64,000 nucleotides of DNA from CAYJFK01 sp964369475 (GCA_964369475.1 CAYJFK010000001.1:1-64000), one strand, 5' to 3'; positions 16,446-26,663 are shown, counted from the first letter of the stretch. Program-made: numbers and translations. The notes: generated from the sequence alone by a model not told the origin.

Positions 16446-17900
16446 TTATTTTCGCTCCATGGAAAGAATTGTCGGAACTTCGGTCGTCTTGTCCATGATA
16501 AATGTTATGGTGTTTGTTATGTCCTGATCGCTGACATTTTCGGGAGAATATTGTGTTATCGGGTATGTGTCGACAACAAGTGTTATCATGGTTTCAGATG
16601 CGCCAACGCTCTTTACCACAGGCAGCGTGCCAAATTCTATGCCGAGAGAGAGCGAGGTATAGCTGTTTGTCAAGGCGTCGAACTGGAAGTCGCCGTATAG
16701 GGATACCGACATATGGGTAATAGGCTCGTTATAGCCAAGCTCCATTGAGACTGCCTGTTCTACAAAATCTGCCGAGACATAGACCCTGTCCTCTGAATAG
16801 GTTAGACCTTCGGCATAGCGTGGATCTTTTAAAACTTGCCAAATGCCAAAGTTGATAATGTTATCTTCCGAAACATCTTCAATATCATCGAAATCGGGGA
16901 AGTCTATTGTAACGAGTGTTGAAATAGGCCCTGTATAGATCTGGTCGCCCGGTTTAAGCTCGTCGTATACTATGTCCTCAGGCTCTACGACAGGTGTCGG
17001 AACTGCCGGCACTTCGGGAGGGTTTTCAACCGTATTGTCCCTTTGTTCTACAACTGCACGAAGCAGCATAGCGCCACCGCTATAAAGAAGAACACCTATT
17101 ATAATCCAAGTTACAAGCCCGACCAAGAAAGTTCTGGCTGTGTTATTACTTCGAGGACGATTTATGTTGTCTCTCCTCGTGTCATTTTTTGGATCTTTTT
17201 TCGATTCTTTTCGTGGCTCACTTCGTGGAGTGTTTTTTGAGTTTTGGGGTTTACGAGACGACTGTCTGTCGTCGGCTTTTATCAGTGGAATAACATCTCC
17301 GTCTTCGTCAAAATCGCTTGGAGCGTCGATATGCTCGTCATCATCGGGCAGTGTATCTGCAATCAAATCTTCAAAGCTATCCGAAGTGGTTTTGTTTGAA
17401 GGCTCTACATTATCTGCCTGCATGGGCTCGACTAACAAACCCTCCATGTCTGAGGGCGGGACGGCTGTGAGCTCGTCAGCTATTTCTTCCATATCTGATT
17501 CCATGCCTGACAAAATGCTCTCGTTTTGCTCGGTATCGCAAGTGTCATATGCTACTTGCTCTGCTTGTGCGATATCTTGAGACTTCGTTTGTTCTATATT
17601 CTCTACATGATCATTGGTAAGCTCTAAATCCACTTGATCATGCTCGTTTTTAATAATATCATCATTCATGCTGTCTACTCTATCATCTGAATGTGTAGAC
17701 TGCTTGTCCGTCTCGGGAATATTATCGAATGTGCGAGAATAGGCAGGTGGTGGGGCTTTGCTTGCTTTAGCACCGTCACCTGCCGTATCTTCAGTTTTTT
17801 CAATAGAAACAGGGCGCAAGCTTCCCGCTACGCCGGACTTTTGTCCGACGTAATTCGAGGAGCTGGCACCTGTTTTCTTTTTCTTCTTTTTTTTCGCCAT
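16446..17900 (-). CDS. Acidic single-pass membrane protein, unknown
   Basis: A 484-residue protein beginning with a lysine run (MAKKKKKKKTG). About 220 residues of low-complexity, Asp/Glu/Ser-rich sequence follow, then a basic stretch and one membrane segment (TFLVGLVTWIIIGVLLYSGGAML, about residues 258-280). The C-terminal 200 residues, probably outside the cell, are structured (KPGDQIYTGPISTLVTIDF, VSMELGYNEPITHMSVSLYG). No known family is recognised. It starts 4 bases behind the Lrp-family gene and must be co-transcribed. A weak ribosome binding site suggests coupling to lrp translation. Confidence 0.7.
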   Translation of the reverse strand: MAKKKKKKKTGASSSNYVGQKSGVAGSLRPVSIEKTEDTAGDGAKASKAPPPAYSRTFDNIPETDKQSTHSDDRVDSMNDDIIKNEHDQVDLELTNDHVENIEQTKSQDIAQAEQVAYDTCDTEQNESILSGMESDMEEIADELTAVPPSDMEGLLVEPMQADNVEPSNKTTSDSFEDLIADTLPDDDEHIDAPSDFDEDGDVIPLIKADDRQSSRKPQNSKNTPRSEPRKESKKDPKNDTRRDNINRPRSNNTARTFLVGLVTWIIIGVLLYSGGAMLLRAVVEQRDNTVENPPEVPAVPTPVVEPEDIVYDELKPGDQIYTGPISTLVTIDFPDFDDIEDVSEDNIINFGIWQVLKDPRYAEGLTYSEDRVYVSADFVEQAVSMELGYNEPITHMSVSLYGDFQFDALTNSYTSLSLGIEFGTLPVVKSVGASETMITLVVDTYPITQYSPENVSDQDITNTITFIMDKTTEVPTILSMERK

Positions 17901-17903
17901 ATC

Positions 17904-18371
17904 TTACGAAAGCTCTATCGGGAAGCTTAGCTTAACAGAGGATAAAACGATATAAGTGCTTGTCTTATCAACGCCGACAGCCGCTTTAATGCGATAGATC
18001 AGTTGCTCTAAAGAATATGTGCTCGCTGTTATAATTTTTAGCTGATAGTCAAACTCACCCGTGATATAGTGGCACTCTAATACATCAGGCTCTACTAATA
18101 CGAGCTGATTAAATGCCTCCATAAAGTCCGGGTTTGATAGAGAGACAAACATTATAGCAGTTATTTCTTTACCAAGTCTTCTGTGGTTTAGAATAACAGT
18201 ATACTTATCTATAATATTTGCATTCTCGAGTTTTCTAAGTCTCTCACTGACCGCAGGAACCGACATGCCGATGCTCTCTGCTATGTCAGAAGCAGTTGTA
18301 CGGGAGTTGCCTTGTAATATTTTAATAATTTTAGTATCAACAGCATCAAGTTTTTTATTTTTATCTGCCAT
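17904..18371 (-). CDS. Lrp/AsnC family transcriptional regulator
   Basis: A 155-residue regulator with an N-terminal HTH (DTKIIKILQGNSRTTASDIAESIGMSVPAVSERLRKLENANII) and a C-terminal RAM effector domain (ECHYITGEFDYQLKI, VDKTSTYIVLSSVK). Such proteins sense amino acids as oligomers. I use the ATG at 18371, which is eight bases behind GGAGGG, in place of an in-frame GTG three codons upstream that overlaps that spacing. It heads the unit that includes the acidic membrane protein. Confidence 0.92.
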   Translation of the reverse strand: MADKNKKLDAVDTKIIKILQGNSRTTASDIAESIGMSVPAVSERLRKLENANIIDKYTVILNHRRLGKEITAIMFVSLSNPDFMEAFNQLVLVEPDVLECHYITGEFDYQLKIITASTYSLEQLIYRIKAAVGVDKTSTYIVLSSVKLSFPIELS

Positions 18372-18404
18372 GGTGATCACCCTCCATATTTTTACTCAAT
18401 TGAC

Positions 18405-18433
18405 ATTATAGATAAAATAAAGTAAAAAAGCAA
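18405..18433 (-). promoter_or_regulatory. Promoter of the Lrp-family unit
   Basis: Minus-strand TTGCTT (18428-18433), 17-bp spacer, perfect TATAAT (18405-18410), 34 bases before the start codon. Confidence 0.6.
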
Positions 18434-18702
18434 GAACAATTTACTATTTTTTGAACAATTTTTCATATTGCACCGAAAATCGAACTTTTATTGTGCAAAA
18501 TGACGATTAAAAAATAGAGCATAATATCTAAATTTAAACAATATATTAAATCGAAGAACAAAAAACAAAAATTTTAATAAACCACTTGAATAGATAGCAA
18601 ATTTGCGATAATATAATATCGGGTAAAAACGTAATAATAGAAGTGTATAATTTGACATTAGGGTTTTATTATTAATATGTGAACAAAAGGTGAGGGTATA
18701 TA
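18434..18702. other. AT-rich intergenic region before glmU
   Basis: No gene or structured RNA is apparent. The stretch is very AT-rich with several possible -10 elements (for example TATAAT at 18646-18651 and an isolated TTGACA at 18652-18657), none with a convincing partner. The glmU promoter must lie here but I cannot place it. Confidence 0.5.
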
Positions 18703-20076
18703 ATGCAAAATAATGACATAGCCGTTATTTTAGCGGCAGGGGACGGCACAAGGATGAAGGTGCCGACCTCTAAAGTTATGTTGAAAGTTATGGATAAACC
18801 CATGATTAATTGGGTTTTGGATGCGGCTACTAAGGCAGGCATTGCAGAGAGCGTTGTTATCGTGGGTAGGAGCGGTGAAGATGTTACAAAGCTACTTGGA
18901 GACGAGGCAACATGTGTTACCCAAGCAGAGCGGCTTGGAACTGCTCATGCTGTAATGCAGGCAGTGCCAAAGCTCGAGGAGAGGTCGCTTGGTTCTTGCC
19001 TTGTGCTTGCAGGGGACTGCCCACTGATTACCGCTAAAACCTTAACAGCGGCCTATGATACACACAAAGCGGGCGGTTGTGCGGCGACAGTTATAACGGC
19101 CGAGGTTGAGCAACCTACGGGATACGGTAGAATTATTAGAGATGGTGGAAAGATTAAGCGTATCGTTGAAGAAAAAGATACAGACGATGCCGAAAAGCGA
19201 ATTAACGAGATAAACAGCTCGGCATATTGGTTCGAGACAAAGGCACTGCTCGAAGCACTGCCGAATGTAAAAAACGACAACGCTAAGGGCGAATACTATC
19301 TTACAGATGTTATAGAACTAATGCTGAAGTCAGGGCTTGAAGTTGGGGCGCATAAAGTTGAGAGCTCTTATGAAATTTTAGGAGCAAACACCCAGCAACA
19401 ACTTCTTGCACTACAAAAAATTGCAATGGAAAAGACGCTCGATGCCCATATGTCGAGCGGTGTTATGGTGTCGGACGACACAGGGGTTGCAATTGGACCT
19501 GATGTTGTTATAGAGCCCGGTGCGATTATACATAAGGGTGTTAGGCTTGTAGGCAATACATTTATCGGAGCAGGCGCAGAGATCGGGCCTGATTGCCTTG
19601 TTCAAAATGGGGTAATCGGAGCAAATACAAGGCTTAATCAAAGTCAGGTATACGACAGCGAAATAGGCGAGGGTGCAAGAGTTGGCCCATATGTGCACAT
19701 TCGACCGGGATGCCGTTTGGCAGACGGCGTTAAAATTGGCAACTTTGTCGAACTTAAAAACTCCACAGTTGGGGAGAAGACGAGTGCGGCACACCTTACA
19801 TATATAGGGGATTCGGACATTGGCGCAAAGTGCAACATCGGGTGCGGTGTAGTAACCGTTAATTACGACGGTAGCAAAAAGCACCGCACGGTGGTAGAGG
19901 ACGGCGTCTTTGTGGGTTGCAATGTTAACTTGGTAGCTCCCATTACAATAGGCGAGGGGGCATATCTTGCGGCAGGCTCTACCGTGACAGAGCAAGTACC
20001 TAAAAGAGCTCTTGCCATAGCAAGGGCGAGACAGACAAATAAAGAAAATTGGAAACCAAAGTGGGAAAGGAAGTAA
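18703..20076 (+). CDS. glmU: Bifunctional UDP-GlcNAc pyrophosphorylase GlmU
   Basis: GlmU acetylates glucosamine-1-phosphate and couples it to UTP, giving UDP-GlcNAc for peptidoglycan. The 457-residue product has the N-terminal uridyltransferase domain (VILAAGDGTRMK, LAGDCPLI) and a C-terminal left-handed beta-helix of hexapeptide repeats (VRLVGNTFIGAGAEIGP, GVVTVNYDGSKKHRT) with the acetyltransferase residues. It leads glmU-prs-pth-mfd, a common Firmicutes order. AAGGTGAGG precedes the start. Confidence 0.97.
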   Translation: MQNNDIAVILAAGDGTRMKVPTSKVMLKVMDKPMINWVLDAATKAGIAESVVIVGRSGEDVTKLLGDEATCVTQAERLGTAHAVMQAVPKLEERSLGSCLVLAGDCPLITAKTLTAAYDTHKAGGCAATVITAEVEQPTGYGRIIRDGGKIKRIVEEKDTDDAEKRINEINSSAYWFETKALLEALPNVKNDNAKGEYYLTDVIELMLKSGLEVGAHKVESSYEILGANTQQQLLALQKIAMEKTLDAHMSSGVMVSDDTGVAIGPDVVIEPGAIIHKGVRLVGNTFIGAGAEIGPDCLVQNGVIGANTRLNQSQVYDSEIGEGARVGPYVHIRPGCRLADGVKIGNFVELKNSTVGEKTSAAHLTYIGDSDIGAKCNIGCGVVTVNYDGSKKHRTVVEDGVFVGCNVNLVAPITIGEGAYLAAGSTVTEQVPKRALAIARARQTNKENWKPKWERK

Positions 20077-20077
20077 T

Positions 20078-21049
20078 ATGATACAGCCACACGCGCGTCA
20101 TGCTTTTAAGATTTTTTCGGGGTCGTCTAACAACAAGGTAGCAGAGGAGATAGCAGCGGCACTCGGCACTCGTCTCGGCGCTGCCGATGTAACGCAGTTT
20201 TCCGATGGGGAGTGCAGTATTTCTATAAACGAATCTGTTAGAGGAAGCGATCTTTTTATCGTTCAGTCGACTTCCGAGCCTGTTAATGACAATTTGATGG
20301 AGCTGCTTATTCTAATCGATGCCTTCAAAAGAGCGTCGGCAAGCAGAATAACTGCCGTTATTCCGTACTTCGGCTACGCAAGGCAGGACAGAAAGGCAAA
20401 GGCGAGAGACCCGATTTCGGCAAAGCTCGTTGCAAACCTTCTTACAACAGCTGGGGCTGACAGGGTGCTTACCATGGATCTTCACGCATCGCAGATACAG
20501 GGCTTTTTCGACATTCCCGTCGATCATCTCCTCGGCGCTAACACGCTTGCGGCTTACTTTAAAAAGAAGGTTCAAAAGGAAGGCAAGGACAACTTTGTAG
20601 TTGTATCGCCCGATGTTGGATCTGTTGCAAGAGCAAGAAAGTTCTCGCAAAAATTAGGAGATGTTAACATTGCCATTGTCGACAAGCGCCGTCCCAAGGC
20701 AAATGTGTCGGAAGTTATGAACATTATAGGCGATGTAGAGGGCAAGAAATGTATACTTCTTGACGATATGGTTGATACTGCAGGTACACTTTGCAATGCG
20801 GCAAAGGCGCTAATCGAGATAGGAAATGCCTCCGAGGTCTACGCAGCGGCAACTCACGGAGTTTTGAGCGACCCTGCAACCGAGCGTATACTTGCAAGCC
20901 CAATTAAGGAATTTATCGTTATGGACACTATTGCAATTCCCGATAGAAAGATAACGGAAAAGGTAAAGGTTCTCTCTGTTGCCGGTGTCTTTGCAGAGGC
21001 AATCGAGCGTATATACGAGGAACTTTCCGTTTCTACACTCTTTAATTAG
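20078..21049 (+). CDS. prs: Ribose-phosphate pyrophosphokinase
   Basis: Makes PRPP from ribose-5-phosphate and ATP for nucleotide, His and Trp synthesis. The 323-residue class I enzyme shows FSDGECSISINESVRG, PYFGYARQDRK (ATP/catalytic loop), MDLHASQIQGFFDIPVDHL (metal-binding His) and the PRPP-binding ILLDDMVDTAGT. It begins one base after the glmU stop, behind AAGGAAG. Confidence 0.97.
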   Translation: MIQPHARHAFKIFSGSSNNKVAEEIAAALGTRLGAADVTQFSDGECSISINESVRGSDLFIVQSTSEPVNDNLMELLILIDAFKRASASRITAVIPYFGYARQDRKAKARDPISAKLVANLLTTAGADRVLTMDLHASQIQGFFDIPVDHLLGANTLAAYFKKKVQKEGKDNFVVVSPDVGSVARARKFSQKLGDVNIAIVDKRRPKANVSEVMNIIGDVEGKKCILLDDMVDTAGTLCNAAKALIEIGNASEVYAAATHGVLSDPATERILASPIKEFIVMDTIAIPDRKITEKVKVLSVAGVFAEAIERIYEELSVSTLFN

Positions 21050-21112
21050 TTTGCAGTTTGTACGACTATTTGAAATTATACAATAATTAGGAAAAAGAGA
21101 ATTATCTAACAT

Positions 21113-21700
21113 ATGATTTTTAAAAACAGCGGGGTAGGCGTTATAATAGCAGGCCTTGGTAACCCCGGAACTAAGTATCGCCTTACACGACATAATGTAG
21201 GGTTTATGGCGCTTGACTTTATTAGTCAAAGCAAAAGGGAAGATATAAAAAGGCTAAAGTTTAAAGCACTAACAGGGACATGCAATTTAGGGGACGAGCG
21301 CGCGCTTCTTATGATGCCGCAGACATATATGAATTTGTCGGGCGAAGCTATAAGAGAGGCGGCAAATTTTTACAAGGTGTCAAACGAGAATATAATTGTT
21401 ATTTACGACGATGTGTCGCTCCCTGTCGGCGCTATGAGAATTAGGGAAAAGGGTTCTGCCGGTGGGCATAATGGTATAAAGTCCATTATATCCTGCCTTG
21501 GCACAGATGTTTTCCCAAGGATAAAAATAGGAGTCGGAGCTAAGGCGCACCCTGATATGGATCTTGCAGACCATGTGCTGGGCTCTTTTGACAAGGCAGA
21601 GCAAAAGGTTATATTCGAGCTTTTCGAAAATGTGCTAAAGGCATGTGAGCTCATTTCAAAAGGACAGATAAAAGAGGCGCAAAACAGGTTTAATTCGTAG
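21113..21700 (+). CDS. pth: Peptidyl-tRNA hydrolase
   Basis: Frees tRNA from prematurely released peptidyl-tRNA. The 195-residue protein shows AGLGNPGTKYRLTRHNVGF with the catalytic His, MMPQTYMNLSGEA (Asn), IVIYDDVSLPVG (Asp) and GSAGGHNGIKSI. Only a weak ribosome binding site (GGAAAAAGAG) lies upstream of the ATG, and the N terminus is about six residues longer than usual. A non-canonical internal start cannot be excluded. Confidence 0.95.
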   Translation: MIFKNSGVGVIIAGLGNPGTKYRLTRHNVGFMALDFISQSKREDIKRLKFKALTGTCNLGDERALLMMPQTYMNLSGEAIREAANFYKVSNENIIVIYDDVSLPVGAMRIREKGSAGGHNGIKSIISCLGTDVFPRIKIGVGAKAHPDMDLADHVLGSFDKAEQKVIFELFENVLKACELISKGQIKEAQNRFNS

Positions 21701-21796
21701 GCTCGAGGTAGGGCTCGCATATCGGTCTAGGGCTGTTTTAGTGTAGATATTTGCTATGCTAAAACTGCCTACAAATTAAAGCATAAAGGTGGCTAA

Positions 21797-24700
21797 GTGG
21801 TAAGAGAACTTGTAGGGAAAATTTCTGCATATAAAGAGGCCATAAAACAACTTACCGAGGGGGGGAGCCCTGTCGGTGTTACAGGTCTTTCCGCTGTCGG
21901 AAAGGCCATTTTGGCGTGTGGTGCTTTGGGAAACGGCGGGATCATTATTACATCGGATGATGGTGCATGTAGGAGTATTGCGGCAAATATCGAGGCACTC
22001 TCCGTGCCTGTTGTCGAGTATCCGTTTTGCGACATTATGGTGCACGGCATAGAGGGCGCATCGAGAGAGTTTATGAATGTTCGCCTTGCTATACTGCGGT
22101 CACTGCTTGAGGGGGATCGCCCTGTTATAGTAACGACTGCCGCTGCGCTGTCGCAGTTTGTGCCGCCGCCAAAACTGCTTGAATCCTCGCTTACCGTTAT
22201 AGAAGAAGGGCAAGAGATAAAGCTTGATGATCTGTCGCTAAGGCTTGTAAATGCAGGCTACACAAGGGCTCAACTTGTAGAGGGTGCAGGTCAGTTTTCC
22301 GTTAGAGGCGGTATAGTAGATCTTTTTGTTACAGGCGAAGAAGTGCCCTTTAGAGTGGAGTTTTTTGGCGACGAAGTCGACACCATTTCGACATTTGACA
22401 TCATTTCTCAGCGCAGAGGGGATAGGGTAAGCAGTGTGAAATTGCTCCCTGCCACCCACCTCATTGCCGATAACGACGTAAGAGAGCAACTTGTGCTACT
22501 GCAAAAAAAGTATGCTCGCCGCAAGGCAGGCTCGCTTATTAGAGCAGAGCTCGAACGGTTTGACACGCTCGGCGTGCGTGAAATGCTTCAACCGCTACTT
22601 TGGAGCGAGCGTTGTACACTGCTCGACTATATAGAGTGCCCTGTTTTGGTATCGGAGGAGCGAAGTTGTACCGAAGCGCTGACAACGGCTTTTGATTTGT
22701 CGGTGCTCGATTTTAAAGAGGCACTGGAAAATGGCGAGACTGTGGCCGAGCTTTGCAGTTATTCACTTCCACCGGCAGAACTGTGGCATGCTCTATCAAA
22801 AAGGCAGATAATGCATATGGACTCGCTGCCCCACTCCTTTTACGAGCTTGCGCCAAACTCGCTCGTTTCGGTAAAGGAGAGGCACATCCCCGGCTTTGGC
22901 GAAACGCCCGAGCTACTGCTTGAGGAGCTCGACGATGCGCATGGAGAGGTTCATATCTTTGTGGCAGACGAGCACAGGCTAAAGGCTATGCGGAGAATTG
23001 CCGAGGGCAGTCGTGCCGCTATGCATGTCGGCGCACTGTCGAGCGGTGTTAGCTATCCTGCCGACAATATAACAATACTAAGTGATGCCGCAATCTCTAA
23101 AAAGCGAAAGGTGCGCCCTCGTAAAAAGACAGCGGCAGAGAAGGTGCGCACATATACCGATCTTAGCCCGATGGACTATGTTGTTCACCAAAACCATGGA
23201 GTTGGGCAGTATATGGGCATACAGCAGCTTGTCGTCGAAGGGGCGACAAAGGACTATATAAAAATTGCCTACGCAGGCACAGATGTGCTATATGTTCCGG
23301 CAAATCAGCTCGACCTTGTGTCGAAGTATATCGGCGGCGGAGAGGGTAGCCGTGTGCGTGTTGCTAAACTTGGTGGAGCAGAGTGGGCAAAGACGAGAAG
23401 CAGAGCCTCTGCCGCTGCAAGGGACATGGCAAAGCAACTTACAGAGCTATACGCAGAGCGCAGTCGCATAGGCGGATTTGCCTTCCCCAAAGACAGCGAA
23501 TGGCAAGCCCAGTTCGAGGCATCATTTCCGTATGTCGAGACAGATGATCAGCTAAGGTGTATTAGAGAGATAAAGTTAGATATGGAGCGCCCTGTTCCGA
23601 TGGACAGACTACTCTGCGGCGATGTTGGCTTTGGCAAGACCGAAGTTGCCGTAAGGGCGGCATTTAAGGCGATAGAGGGCGGCAAGCAAGTGGCGCTACT
23701 CGTGCCGACAACAATTTTGTCGTGGCAACACTATATGACAATTCTGACAAGAATGACGACATTCCCAATAAGAATAGATAATCTGTCACGTTTTCGCTCG
23801 CCAAAGCAGAGAAAAGACATATTAAAACGACTTAAGACAGGCGAGCTTGACATGGTTATAGGCACACATCGCATTATTCAAAAGGATGTCGAGTTTAAAG
23901 ACTTGGGGCTCGTTATTATAGACGAAGAACAGCGTTTTGGGGTAGGGCATAAGGAAAAACTAAAGCAGATTACAAAGGATGTCGACGTGCTTACGCTAAC
24001 AGCGACCCCAATTCCGAGAACGCTCGGCATGGCGCTTTCCGGCATTAGGGATATGTCGGTTATAGAAGAACCCCCACTCGACAGGCGACCTGTGCAGACA
24101 TATGTTATGGAGCACGACATTGGCATAATAGCCGATGCAATTCGCAGGGAGCTTAGGCGTGGCGGTCAGGTATTTTACCTGCACAACAGAATAGACACGC
24201 TCTCCAAGGTGGCAAACACCTTGGCCGAAAGGGTGCCGGGTGCCAATATTGTTACGGCGCATGGTAAAATGGGCGAGGAGGAGCTGTCGGAGGTATGGAA
24301 GCAGATGATGGAGGGCGAGGTAGACGTTCTTGTCTGCACGACAATTATAGAAACGGGAATAGACGTGCCAAATGCCAACACGCTCATTATAGACAATGCC
24401 GACAAAATGGGGCTATCTCAGCTATATCAGCTCCGTGGACGTGTGGGGCGGTCGAGTAGGAGAGCTTATGCTTATCTGACATATCCGAGAAACAAAGTGG
24501 TAACCGAGGACGGTGCTCGAAGGCTATCGGCAATAAGAGAGTTTACAGAGTTTGGTTCTGGCTTTAAAATTGCCATGCGTGACCTTGAGATAAGAGGGGC
24601 TGGCAGTGTGCTTGGAGCGGAACAGCACGGGCATATGGAGGCCGTCGGCTACGACCTGTATTTAAAACTGCTCGAAGAAGCGGTACTTGAAGAAAAGGGG

Positions 24701-25165
24701 ACACCCACTAAAAAGGTCTCTTGCACAGTTGATTTTATAATAGATGCCAACATTCCGACCAAATATATAAAATCGACCGAGCTTAGAATAGACATGTACA
24801 AAAAAATATCGGCAATAGAAAATGACGACGACCTATCCGATCTGTACGACGAGCTTGCAGACAGATTTGGCGACATACCAAAGCCGCTTGAAAACCTCTG
24901 TCGCACATCTCTTTTGCGAAATAGGGCAGGTGCACTCGGAATACTTGATATTGTAGAACGTAGCGGAAATATTGTTATAGATGCAAGCAATATTTCTATG
25001 GAAGTTGTATCTCGACTTGCGGCGGAAAACCGTGGTCGAATACTCTATTCGGCAGGAAGTAAACCCTACTTAACATGTCGACCGAAACAAAATCAAAATG
25101 GACTTGAAACTGCGGAATTTTCAATAACAAAAATAGAGGAGGCTGTAAAAAATGAGGAGAACTAA
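21797..25165 (+). CDS. mfd: Transcription-repair coupling factor Mfd
   Basis: Mfd displaces RNA polymerase stalled at lesions and recruits UvrA. The 1122-residue protein has the UvrB-homology region at the N terminus, the RNA-polymerase-binding CarD-like domain (SPMDYVVHQNHGVGQYMGI), and a SF2 translocase with Walker A GDVGFGKTEVAVRAAF, IIDEEQRFGVGHKE and TATPIPRTLGMA, then the TRCF C-terminal domain. The start is GTG behind AAAGGTGG. Its 3' end overlaps pyk by 14 bases. Confidence 0.97.
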   Translation: MVRELVGKISAYKEAIKQLTEGGSPVGVTGLSAVGKAILACGALGNGGIIITSDDGACRSIAANIEALSVPVVEYPFCDIMVHGIEGASREFMNVRLAILRSLLEGDRPVIVTTAAALSQFVPPPKLLESSLTVIEEGQEIKLDDLSLRLVNAGYTRAQLVEGAGQFSVRGGIVDLFVTGEEVPFRVEFFGDEVDTISTFDIISQRRGDRVSSVKLLPATHLIADNDVREQLVLLQKKYARRKAGSLIRAELERFDTLGVREMLQPLLWSERCTLLDYIECPVLVSEERSCTEALTTAFDLSVLDFKEALENGETVAELCSYSLPPAELWHALSKRQIMHMDSLPHSFYELAPNSLVSVKERHIPGFGETPELLLEELDDAHGEVHIFVADEHRLKAMRRIAEGSRAAMHVGALSSGVSYPADNITILSDAAISKKRKVRPRKKTAAEKVRTYTDLSPMDYVVHQNHGVGQYMGIQQLVVEGATKDYIKIAYAGTDVLYVPANQLDLVSKYIGGGEGSRVRVAKLGGAEWAKTRSRASAAARDMAKQLTELYAERSRIGGFAFPKDSEWQAQFEASFPYVETDDQLRCIREIKLDMERPVPMDRLLCGDVGFGKTEVAVRAAFKAIEGGKQVALLVPTTILSWQHYMTILTRMTTFPIRIDNLSRFRSPKQRKDILKRLKTGELDMVIGTHRIIQKDVEFKDLGLVIIDEEQRFGVGHKEKLKQITKDVDVLTLTATPIPRTLGMALSGIRDMSVIEEPPLDRRPVQTYVMEHDIGIIADAIRRELRRGGQVFYLHNRIDTLSKVANTLAERVPGANIVTAHGKMGEEELSEVWKQMMEGEVDVLVCTTIIETGIDVPNANTLIIDNADKMGLSQLYQLRGRVGRSSRRAYAYLTYPRNKVVTEDGARRLSAIREFTEFGSGFKIAMRDLEIRGAGSVLGAEQHGHMEAVGYDLYLKLLEEAVLEEKGTPTKKVSCTVDFIIDANIPTKYIKSTELRIDMYKKISAIENDDDLSDLYDELADRFGDIPKPLENLCRTSLLRNRAGALGILDIVERSGNIVIDASNISMEVVSRLAAENRGRILYSAGSKPYLTCRPKQNQNGLETAEFSITKIEEAVKNEEN

Positions 25166-26558
25166 AATTATCTGCACACTTGGCCCTGCGACAGACGGCA
25201 AACTTGAGGAACTCGTAGCGGCAGGAATGAATGTCGCACGCTTTAACATGAGTCACGGCTCGCACGAGGAACATGCAGAGAGAATTAAGGCGATAAAGGA
25301 TCTGCGTGAGTCAAAAGATGTTCCGATAGGCATTTTAATTGACACTAAGGGCCCTGAAATACGAGTAGGCAAATTTGATAAGCCGGCAGATCTTGTGGAA
25401 GGGCAGACGTATACACTAACAACAGAAGGCGAGTGCATTTGCGATGAAAACAGAGCTTGTGTCACCCATAAGGGCCTTGCTAAAGATGTTAGAGTTGGCA
25501 TGAATATCCTCTTTGACGACGGAAGTATTTCCATGACGGTAGTTAAAGTAGAGGGTACAGAGATAATTTGTAAGGTAAACAACTCGGGCAAGCTTTCTTC
25601 TTCAAAGTCGCTAAATCTTCCCGGTGTAATTTTATCTCTCCCGTACATGTCGCCACAAGACAAGGCAGACATAATATTTGGAGTAGAACAGGGCATGGAA
25701 TATGTGGCGGCCTCCTTTGTTCGTACTGCCATGGACATAATGGAGATAAGGGCGCTACTAAATATCCACGGTGGCGAGCATGTGCAGATAATAGCCAAGA
25801 TAGAAAATGCACAGGGTGTTGAAAATGTAGAGAACATACTTGAAGTGTCGGACGGTATAATGATAGCGAGAGGCGACATGGGAGTAGAAATAGACTTTGC
25901 GGCACTCCCAAGACTTCAAAAGAGCATGATTTCCTCCTGCCTAAAGAAGGGCAAGCGCTCTATAACGGCTACTCAGATGCTCGATTCCATGATAAAAAAT
26001 CCAAGACCTACAAGAGCAGAGGTAACAGACGTTGCAAACGCCGTATACGATGGCACATCTGCTGTTATGCTGTCGGGAGAGAGCTCGATCGGCAAGTACC
26101 CCGTTGAAACGGTTAGAACAATGGCGGAGATCGTTCGTCAGGCAGAGGAAGATATTGACTACAAAAAACGCATGAAAAATCTTCAGTTAAATGAAAATGG
26201 CATTACAGCGGCTATATCCCACGCAACATGCACGACTGCACACGATCTAAATGCAGCGGCAATTGTCGCTTGCTCTATCTCGGGCAGAACGGCACGCACA
26301 ATTTCCTCCTACCGCCCTGCTGTGCCGATAATCTGTTGTACACCTTCGAGACGTACATTTAACATGCTTTCAATGTCGTGGGGAATATGCCCTGTGATGA
26401 CTCCGCAACCTGAAAACGCAGAGGATATATTCAGACTTGCTTCAGAACGTTCTTTGTCAACGCAAATTGCACGCTCGGGTGATATTGTCGTTATAACCTC
26501 AGGCGTTCCGCTCGGGGTAACAGGCACAACAGATACATTAAAGGTCATGAGACTGTAA
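25152..26558 (+). CDS. pyk: Pyruvate kinase
   Basis: Final ATP-forming step of glycolysis, phosphoenolpyruvate to pyruvate. 468 residues with RRTKIICTLGPAT at the N terminus, MNVARFNMSHG, DTKGPEIRVG, IIAKIENAQGVENV with the catalytic Lys, IMIARGDMGVEI and SSIGKYPVETVRTM. The length matches enzymes lacking the extra C-terminal PEP-utiliser domain. It starts inside the end of mfd behind GAGGAGG, an unusual pairing that suggests shared transcription. Confidence 0.97.
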   Translation: MRRTKIICTLGPATDGKLEELVAAGMNVARFNMSHGSHEEHAERIKAIKDLRESKDVPIGILIDTKGPEIRVGKFDKPADLVEGQTYTLTTEGECICDENRACVTHKGLAKDVRVGMNILFDDGSISMTVVKVEGTEIICKVNNSGKLSSSKSLNLPGVILSLPYMSPQDKADIIFGVEQGMEYVAASFVRTAMDIMEIRALLNIHGGEHVQIIAKIENAQGVENVENILEVSDGIMIARGDMGVEIDFAALPRLQKSMISSCLKKGKRSITATQMLDSMIKNPRPTRAEVTDVANAVYDGTSAVMLSGESSIGKYPVETVRTMAEIVRQAEEDIDYKKRMKNLQLNENGITAAISHATCTTAHDLNAAAIVACSISGRTARTISSYRPAVPIICCTPSRRTFNMLSMSWGICPVMTPQPENAEDIFRLASERSLSTQIARSGDIVVITSGVPLGVTGTTDTLKVMRL

Positions 26559-26579
26559 GGTTATATTTTTTAAACTCTA

Positions 26580-26610
26580 TAAACCGCTCTTATCAAGGGC
26601 GGTTTATTTT
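26580..26610 (+). terminator. Terminator of the glmU-pyk run
   Basis: TAAACCGCTC/GGGCGGTTTA stem (26580-26606, one G-U pair) followed by TTTT, 20 bases after the pyk stop. Confidence 0.82.
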
Positions 26611-26634
26611 TATTATATACTCGCAATATTTTTG

Positions 26635-26663
26635 TTGCTTTTATGTGAGAATTTGTATATAAT
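26635..26663 (+). promoter_or_regulatory. Promoter of the alpha/beta hydrolase gene
   Basis: TTGCTT (26635-26640), 17-bp spacer, perfect TATAAT (26658-26663), 36 bases before the start. Confidence 0.65.

Noticed and set aside
19411..19995. 194-codon open frame antisense to glmU
   Set aside because: Fully inside a conserved gene, no ribosome site and no recognisable protein.
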